This document shows, in pieces, positions 56,153 through 64,000 of a stretch of 64,000 bases of DNA; within the stretch, counting starts at the first letter, position 1; every line of letters starts with the position of its first letter. The translations under genes and the position numbers were made by a program. The stretch comes from Siphlonurus alternatus (Eukaryota > Arthropoda > Insecta > Ephemeroptera > Siphlonuridae). Where the stretch lies: the NCBI GenBank assembly GCA_949825025.1, contig OX463780.1:41024979-41088978 (forward strand), written 5' to 3'. The notes below the pieces were generated by a model. That model was given only the letters and a program-made list of their open reading frames with translations. It was not told the DNA's origin and did no database searches.

Positions 56153-59144
56153 TTAATACATTGATTTGTGGTATATAATGTGTCATATTTTTTATTCCTC
56201 TTCTTTTATAAAATATACAATAAAAACGAAAACTTGATTTTTAAAAGAAACAGCTATAAAATTCATGAATAAAATTTTTTTTAGTTTTATAAATTTTCAT
56301 TTCTTACTGTAAATTCTAATACAGTCTGCATGCAGTCATGGAATAAATCTTGCAATCGATGGGTATTTTCTTTGTTAAATAAGGTCATTCACCCCTTTAA
56401 AAAAAAAATGTTAATTTTTTTAGGGTTGGGTTTAGGGTGAGGCAAATGGAGAATTGCTATAATGTACCAAGCAAAGCACCTGCGTGCGTGACGCGGTGAA
56501 CAAATAACTAATGGTGGTATATACATGGAGCTGGGGGCTATCCATCTTTAGTTGTCTTCAAACCAGCAGCTACTTCTGCATGCATGCCAGACGAGAGGGA
56601 GGAAGCAGAAGGGCGTATATAGAAAAGATCGCGGCGTCTCACGATATATTATATACTATTATACCACCGTGCGCGCCCGCCACATGATGTACGCAAGTAC
56701 AAACCGATACCACATCTCTATATATTATATGCATGCTGGTATATATATTATATTTCATCATGGCCAGCATGTATATAGATACTCATTCATCATAATAATA
56801 TAATTGTAATAAGTAATTTAAAAATCTTTTTAATAATTGATTATGCTCTAGATATTCTACTTATACATGTAGAATATTTATAATAAATTCATAAATTTAT
56901 ATATTGATCAAAGATACTTGTTTTGTACTAACCTGCTTTACTTATTAATTGTTCTTTGAGAATTTTTATCAACAGCCAATATATAACGTGCATCAATTGT
57001 TGTTTTTTTTTTATTCTTTTCTATATATTAAATATTATACTTATTCAAAAAAAAAAAAACGTGCAAAGTTTGTCATGTGCTTTCTTTTTATCTTGCAATT
57101 GAAGGCCAACTTTTCGTTCTCAGATAAACATTTATTTTTTAATTAATATTCTAACATTTTTCTTTCCCCAACTCTAACAATGATAATAAATATATATCAA
57201 TATACCATAGTAATAATATTATTTTAGTTCTGCCCTATAAACACATAAAAATTAATGCGTGTGGGCTGCATATGTTTTAAATGCACTAATTATCAAACGT
57301 AATATATATAATGATCCGAAACAGATTTAAATAATTGCCCACCGTTGCTTGACAAATTAAATAGCCTAAGATTAATTACTTTAATGTTTATTTTCTATTG
57401 TGTTTAAGCTTCAAAGAATTGTCCGCTAGAGAGCGCAAGACGTCGTCGTACTTTGTTTTAATGAAAGACATTGCTGTGCAGTAAAACAACATTGCATGGT
57501 ACCGTAGAATTAAATAACGATTGACGCCATAATCTTTGTTATTTTATTTCACCTGCATGTTCACACTAGCTCAAGGTTTTATTTTGTTAAACTAAACAAA
57601 ATAAGAAATGTAAAGTCACTCTCTGTTGTCATTAATTCCCTGTATAATATAATATATACTATATAGCACAGCGAAGCCGTTTTTTTTTTTTTTTTAACCA
57701 TAATTTAATTGTCAAATAATGTTAATTCGACGTCAATGATATATAAAAGTGATAGTAAAAATATTTCATGAAAAAAACAAAAACTATTAAAAAAATTACG
57801 TTTTTTCGCTTGAATGTCATGGTCGTTCAAGTTAGAGAAGAGAACAAAGTAGAAGCGTGCAATGAATTCCACCAAAGTGCAGTGTAGCGTGCACTTTTGC
57901 TATCTGTGAGGTTTTATTGTGACTGCGATCACGAGAGACCACGAACCAGCAAGTAGCCTTGCTTGCTGCTGCAGGTTTTTCCTCTTCTCTCTGCGTACTC
58001 GTGAGAGCGCGCCCTTATTGCACAAGACATTTATTATACACTCTCATAAATTTAAAAATCTAATCACAAAGTTAACTATAAAGTTTTCTACTTATTTTTA
58101 GACTTTTCTCACTTGATATTGTGACAAAGAAAAGCTTCATATTGTCGTATTAAAAATGTAAAACTAAAATGTTTTACTTACGATTATATTTCCGGTAAGA
58201 ACCTTGTATTGATAAAAGTGTAATGGAGATCATTGCTCCGTTCTTACAACGAGGATTTTCTCAGAAGAAATCGTGAGAAGATTTATTATTTGCTTTCATC
58301 CTATATCCCTCTCTTTGCATTATATGAAGATTGAAGATGAACTTTTTTGCTCTTTATGTGTATACTGTACATTGACGTTAGTCCATTGTTCTCAACTATA
58401 TAGACGATTTAGTCTGATTTTTTTGTTATTGTCTAATATTGATGGAGAGAAAAAAAAAACATGTATAAAGAGGTCCTCTGAAGTCAATTCTCTTTATAGC
58501 TGTCTACCAATTTCAGTACTATATACACGATGGTGACCCCAATATTTAGTTCAGTATATAACTTGTCCCTTTAAACATTAACATGTACTAGTATTCATCA
58601 TTTTGAATTACAATAACAACATATGCATGCGTTGACATAAATCTGCAGACTTATATGTTGTATTTTTTTTTTATATACTGTCGTTATTTTAATAATTTCT
58701 CTTTCATTATAAGGACTGCGTATGCACTTAAAAGTTCAAGTCGTTGAGAGTTGCAATGACTATAAAATAATATATGGCTTGTTTAAGTATGAAAAGATAG
58801 ACGCAATTTCTACAGCTGTCTAAGCAAACGTCGTACGTTTCTTTATTTTTTTTTATATTTATGTACTGAAAGCTGCATTGCTGCTGCTGCTAGCTGTCAC
58901 CCAACCTTTTTTTTTTAATGCTCACTTGACAAGATTACGATATATGCATGTGTACAGTTTATTTTTTACTTGTCTATAATCTTTTTTTTTTTTTCTCTTT
59001 CTTTTTCTCTTCCTGGAAATAAAATATCATTCTATTCTGTTCTTACCCCCCCTCCCCCTTAATTCCCCTAATATGTCCGACGATCAGTTAGAAAATTTTG
59101 TTATTAATTTAGAATAAAATGCTGCTTATAAATATATATATTTT
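56153..59144. other. AT-rich DNA with weak exon-like spots
   Basis: A purine-rich patch at 56520-56660 and the candidate exon at 57862-57905 are the only non-random stretches. No element recognised. Confidence 0.5.
57862..57905 (+). CDS. Weak candidate first exon C (MNSTKVQCSVHFCY...)
   Basis: ATG with 14 codons plus two bases before gtgagg at 57906. It is again in phase 2 and in GC-richer sequence, but the donor is mediocre (ct/gtgagg) and no promoter motif is seen. Listed only because of the phase match with the stronger candidates. Confidence 0.18.
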
Positions 59145-59475
59145 TTTAATCAAACCCTAACTGGATACTTCTACTTACTAATTACTCACTAAGTTTGAAA
59201 CCCCGAATCTCCCGAAACTCCCGAAACCCTAACTTAGCGTTTCGCGGGTTCTTCCGGAACGGGGGTGGCCACGGCCTTACAATTCATCCCGGCATTTGCC
59301 TGCGACTGAGGGAAACGTGGAAACTTCAGCCAGGATGGACGCTACAGCTTTTGTCAATGAACCGGAAGTGCAATGGTCCAGAGCCAGGGGAAAACCACAT
59401 AGTGGAAAAGCGCAACGATTTACCCCTGGGTGGGAAACGTGGTTTTTGTTGAAAATGGTCACCCATCCAACTATA
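59145..59475 (-). mobile_element. 5S rRNA-derived SINE, copy 4 (5'-truncated)
   Basis: Very similar to copy 3 over the body (for example gttcattgacaaaagctgta on the - strand) but ends at the C-box (agttggatgggtgacc), lacking the rest of the head. The + strand begins with a short T run and aatcaaaccctaactgg. Confidence 0.78.
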
Positions 59476-60261
59476 CATAATTTTTATGTTATCTTTTCGT
59501 TTCTTAGCAAATAATTAATACAAACGTCGACTTGACATGAATGTGACAAAAGTAACTACCACAGAAAAAAGAGTTAGCTACCTTGCCTCCCTAAATCAAA
59601 TCAAACTTTACCTAGAGCATGGTTTCGCTATACGTAATTAACATATGATTAATAAAATTCTTATACCAAATAATAGGTAAATGCAAAATAACAATAATCA
59701 CAAACAATATAATATAATTATTATATATTTTATTTTATCACCATATGCTATAATACATTTCAACAGCTGGATGATCTAACAATCGAAGTCCCGTCTCATC
59801 ATCACTTGAGGAACGATGAAACACATATTAAATATATAGCCAAATGGGATTATAACAAGGGAGTGAGCGCTCGCCAAGCGTCCGTTTATATATCATATAC
59901 ATTATGACGTTCAAAATGTGATTAAAATTTTAGTAATAAATTATGGGATAGTTATGCGTTTGCTGTGTGCGTCGTGAGCATTGAAAACTTCATTCATTGT
60001 TTGTGATATTTTTATTCCAATATGCTTATATTTACATTGCATGGGACTCTCAAACTAACTTGTCAAGTGTAATTTATTTTTGCGTACAATACAATTTCAT
60101 AATTAATGTTTTTTTTTTTTTTTTTAAAGGAACAACAGAAATTTAATATTTTATATTGCAGCGGGTTATTTGAGGTCATTGCTCCCAGATATTCGCACAC
60201 CCTATTATACTATCTGTTTATCTGTAATTATTTAAAAAGCAACAACTAAATTTCATGATAC

Positions 60262-60450
60262 CTCTTAAACCTAAACTACGAGCTTTTTCTAGAAGTCGCG
60301 AAACCAGTAACGCCCTCTCTGATTGGCCGTGACGTCACTGAGCCAAACCCCCTCCACTTACTTAGCCTGGCTCTGCCAGGGTTAAAAGTTGCGACTTTGG
60401 AGTTGCGACTTCTGTTTAGGCGCAAAACAGAAAGCTCGTAGTTTCAGCCT
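60262..60450. mobile_element. Small MITE with CTAAACTACGAGCTTT ends
   Basis: The left end ctaaactacgagctttttct and the right end aaagctcgtagtttcag are inverted, as are agaagtcgcgaaacc and gttgcgacttct inside. TGACGTCA lies at 60330-60337. No coding capacity. Confidence 0.6.
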
Positions 60451-60774
60451 TATTTTTTTATAACAAGAAATAATTGTTTTTATGTTTTAAAATTTAATTG
60501 ACAGTTAAAAAAATTGTCTTTCCAATTTATAATTTGGATTATAAATTAATAACAATAAAAATAATAATTCTAGACTGATAAATGAAAGTGCCCCATCTGT
60601 TGATATAATTAGTAAAATGTTGACAACAGCCATAAAGTATCAAGTGTCAGAAAAAGGTTATTAGTGGAAGAGAAAGGAAAATAAAAAGGCGATGGTTGGA
60701 ATCATGGCAACAGCGTATCAGGTCAGCTGTTTGAGGGGTAAAATTCAAGGGGGAAGGGAGGAAAAGGCGTTGCG

Positions 60775-60877
60775 TGACGTCATAAAACCCCCCTCGTCGG
60801 GCGTCTGTCTCTCTTGCATGCAGCCAGGCACAGGCAAAGCTAGCAAAGCAAGCTGCAAAGCGTCTGTCCTGTCAGTT
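60775..60877 (+). promoter_or_regulatory. Candidate promoter of first exon D: CRE and initiator
   Basis: The cAMP-response-type palindrome TGACGTCA (60775-60782) lies about 90 bases before tcctgTCAGTTttg, which matches the arthropod initiator TCAGT. No TATA box sits at the expected distance. Confidence 0.3.
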
Positions 60878-61226
60878 TTGTGTGTTCGCGAGTGTGTTTT
60901 GGTCCTCGATGTTTTTACTTCTACTATCTACGCCGCGTGTTTCCAACGTGCATACTAATACGAGGTCATTTTAGTTCGAGTTCAAGGCAATATATTGCAA
61001 AAGTAGGAACTCGTAGAGCCAACTTTGTTGCTCTTTGCTAATAATATTATCAGTATTAAAAAAACGTGTGTTTTTGTTGATATATTTCTTATGATAATTA
61101 ACGTTGAGTTGTTACTTTAAGGAATGATGGACAATAAGCTTTGTCACGTATATTATTGTACGTGTGTAAAGCTGTAAAGAGGACATTGCAATAAACAACG
61201 AAGGAGTTCAAGCAAAAAATCGCATC

Positions 61227-61255
61227 ATGGATGAACCTCACACGATAGCGTTTCA
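61227..61255 (+). CDS. Candidate alternative first exon D (MDEPHTIAF...)
   Basis: ATG in context gcatcATGG starts nine codons (MDEPHTIAF) plus two bases before the strong donor gtaagt at 61256. It ends in phase 2 like the candidates at 44892 and 49579. The leader would include the GC-rich zone at 60690-61000. No family recognised from so short a peptide. Confidence 0.5.
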
Positions 61256-63343
61256 GTAAGTTGCATGTTGCATGATACAGATTATGTATAATTATATAGT
61301 TCAGTGATAATTATATTATTATATGCACATACCATATAATAATGGTAAATAATGTAAATAATACCATGTAAATAATACAAATCCAAAAATGTGTTATATA
61401 TTTTGCAAACAATATTTTGAGTTTTAGAAATTAAATAGCATGGTTCTTAAATTAATTAGGGGGAATAAAATTAATGTTGAAATTATATATAAACTTTAAA
61501 ACTTTAAATATTATAGTTACTTGCACGAATTCAGAATAATTTAAAACTTTTACTGCATGTCTTTGCCATTGTGTCAATAACCTTTTAACGTAATGCATAT
61601 CAGAGTAATTACTACTAACCATAAAATGCAGGAGATTAATAGGTTGCTCAGACTGGTAATTATTTTACCATAATCCCTCTCCTCACCTGACATGCAATTT
61701 TTTCTAACAGCGTGTTACTGAGTGCATAATATATTATAATAAAAAATAAGCTGTTGTGTATATTCATAATATGTACATATCATATTATACACTTTAGAAA
61801 ACCTACATAATGCTCATAAAATTGTTCTTTATTTATATACTTATTATAAACATTAGAACTAAACGCTCTAAAAGTTCATTCAACTCCGTAGAAAAAAATA
61901 ATAATAATATCACAATCACGTGATTAAATGAAAGTTTGTTTTTGTTTTACTGATGAAAATACAGTAATCCAAACGATACGAATGATTATTGTTTTGGCTA
62001 TATGCCTAATGCTTAATGATAAATGGTGTATAAATTGTTGGTACATTAGAGAACTTGAGGGCCACTTAATGGACATTGATCCTTTTAATGATTCTTCTTG
62101 TTATTATTATTATAGAAAGAAGATGTCCTTCATTTGTTATTAAAATATTACAAAGCGGCGAGAGTTACAATGATAAATGTTGTGAAGAGGTTTTGTAATA
62201 TTTTTGTATTACTTCCTACTTTCCCCTGTAAACTAGATACTACTATAGCAATATAACAAACTGCTAGATGGGTTTTAATTTTATTGCGTCGCGGACTTTC
62301 TTGTTGAACAACTTGATTTTTATATAGTTTCGATCATGCGCTGTAATACATTTACCTGTGCAGATAAAAAAAAATGTGTAAAACTAGTAATTTATTTTAT
62401 ATGGAAACCTGTATTCAATGGATCTTACATTATATTTCACATACCAATGACATGTAATGTAATACATATAATATAAAATGCCAAAGATAGCCATCTATGG
62501 ACATGTAATGTTGTATAACATGATACAAAATACGAAAGTAGAATACAATTGAATAATTTTCCGTGTGTTTTTTTTTTAAGTAATACTAATACAGTATACG
62601 GTACTACAATATAGAAAATTCTCAAGTAAATTGAAATTATAGTTACAGTATTTATTTAGCACCTATAGCGCAATAAGTGCAATAACAATAAATATTACAA
62701 AACAATTACTATATATAATTATTATTTTATGATTTATATACGTTTCAAATGGTGTTTAGTACAGTATATGGTATGAATTGTTTGGAATTAGTATATGCAC
62801 GTTAAATCTTAATATTCATCGTATCATGCAATTTTAATATCGGTACTTTAGTGTAATAGGTAATAAGAACACTTAAAATGGTCAGGCTATATGCTATATA
62901 TACGTATATATACTATATTAAATTTAATATAAAAATAACTACATATTATAAAAAAAGTACATGAGCTCACTTATAATGCACTGAATATTTTAATTAAGTA
63001 TTATAGTTTAACTTGAAACTCGATCAGGGTCCTTTTTGATAATTATGCTGAACAAATTTTATCCTAATACTATAGCTAGGGGAAGGGGTCATTTTCAAAT
63101 CGAGGCACACCTATATATCACCTATTTAAAATTAAATGCCATTCACTTCTCTATCCACAACGCAATACAATTTTTGTATATATTTTATATATTAGTTCCA
63201 ACATGAATAAAATATTAGAAGTCGTGGAGGGAGGTCATATTATTACAATTTTTAAACTACGACGTGAATTCTTTTTCCCAAATAACATAACATCGCAGTA
63301 CGGCCAAGATCCTGTACGACATCGTGACGTACACGATGCCTTC
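61256..63343. other. AT-rich DNA
   Basis: No gene, element or RNA recognised. Confidence 0.6.
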
Positions 63344-63432
63344 TTTATTATGTTCTCCATCAACAGTAATTATTGCGATCTGTGGGAAGGGGAATTCCTC
63401 CTTCTTTATTGTGTTAATGGTATAGAAACTTG

Positions 63433-63567
63433 CTAAGAAGGTTCTCTGACGATGCGAAAAGTCGGTGGCTGCCCATCGAGATCGTGCAGACCACAAAAAC
63501 TTCTCGGGAGAGCCACAGCCTCGATTGCAGCTGTGAACTGGTTTAGTGCCGCCTCAAAAGCCTGCTG
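63433..63567 (-). CDS. Possible - strand terminal exon
   Basis: About 45 codons of balanced, GC-richer codon use (QAFEAALNQFTAAIEAVALP, then RSFCGLHDLDGQPPTFRIVR, EPS) end at TAG (63433-63435). AATAAA follows on the - strand at 63405-63410 (23 bases after the stop) and at 63344-63349. The frame is open only back to a stop at about 63585, so an acceptor (a CAG among the cagcagcag at 63562-63570) would be needed, but it lacks a pyrimidine tract. If real, it belongs to a gene running in from the right edge. No family recognised. Confidence 0.3.
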   Translation of the reverse strand, partial: QQAFEAALNQFTAAIEAVALPRSFCGLHDLDGQPPTFRIVREPS

Positions 63568-63599
63568 CTGATGTCCACGTCCCAGTTAGATTAATTCGA

Positions 63600-64000
63600 T
63601 CGCTGCTGTACGCTCCTTATTACGTTTTCTAATAATAATGAAGACAAATTATAATTTATTTTTATACTCGTTTTAAAAATATTGTCTGATGTAACAAACA
63701 ATGAAACCTCATAATTAAAGTACAATGGTTATTACAATTCAAATTTCATAAATTGTTGCGGTAACAATCGATTTTTTTTTTCCTTAAAGATAACCCATAT
63801 ATTTTGTGGTTAGAGAAAATTAATACAATATTTTACAATTAGTTAACAAGAAAAAGTGGCAACTTTATTTACAGTAAAAAAAAATAATAATAATGATAAT
63901 AATAAATAAAAAATAAATACGTAAAATAATACTGAATGTAATCAATTGGGTCCTATTTTGAGAAACCACAACACCGTTCACCGTTCTATTATTATAGTAT
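63600..64000. other. AT-rich right edge
   Basis: No feature recognised; an (AAT)n-like stretch occurs at 63882-63921. Confidence 0.6.

Larger units (their letters stand above)
59476..61226. other. AT-rich DNA, small MITE and GC-rich promoter-like zone
   Basis: Holds the element at 60262-60450. The zone 60690-60960 is GC-richer and contains TGACGTCA (60775-60782) and an arthropod-type initiator TCAGTT (60872-60877). It may be the 5' flank or leader of the exon at 61227. Confidence 0.45.

Overview
The window is animal nuclear DNA, most likely from an arthropod and plausibly a crustacean. It is AT-rich. Short GC-richer exons with GT-AG borders are separated by long introns full of microsatellites, hairpin DNA elements (MITEs), SINEs and LINE remnants. 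There are no operons and no bacterial-type gene packing. The arthropod assignment is an inference from the protein families (a NIT-type guanylyl cyclase and a CYP3-clan P450) and the repeat landscape. There is no species-diagnostic marker.

Left third (2.2-21.0 kb, + strand): the 3' part of a membrane guanylyl cyclase gene. Eight consecutive exons splice in frame. They encode the end of an extracellular NIT-like helical domain, one transmembrane helix, a signalling helix and a complete class III cyclase domain with guanylate-type specificity residues, and end at a stop codon. There is no kinase-homology domain. Upstream exons lie outside the window. The introns hold a hairpin MITE, a 1.7-kb long-TIR element with another MITE nested in it, a (GA)n tract, a 5'-truncated LINE, a 5S-derived SINE and a perfect 2 x 127-bp palindrome.

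Middle (29.2-34.9 kb, - strand): a complete four-exon cytochrome P450 of the CYP3 clan (537 residues) with every signature motif, plus a probable non-coding first exon. A cluster of DNA elements lies 4-8 kb upstream of it (38.6-42.6 kb). Two are TTAA-flanked hairpin elements. The third is a 2.85-kb foldback transposon whose arms are arrays of a 36-bp unit in opposite orientation, with an 8-bp target-site duplication.

Right third (44-64 kb): no complete gene. Three short + strand exons (ending at 44911, 49652 and 61255) each start with ATG and end at a strong splice donor in the same phase (phase 2). The simplest reading is alternative first exons of one gene whose shared body lies beyond the right edge. 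An open GC-rich patch with its own TATA box (45.7-46.0 kb) and a possible - strand terminal exon with AATAAA signals (63.4 kb) are less certain. The remainder is AT-rich intergenic or intronic DNA with further SINE, LINE-tail and MITE copies.
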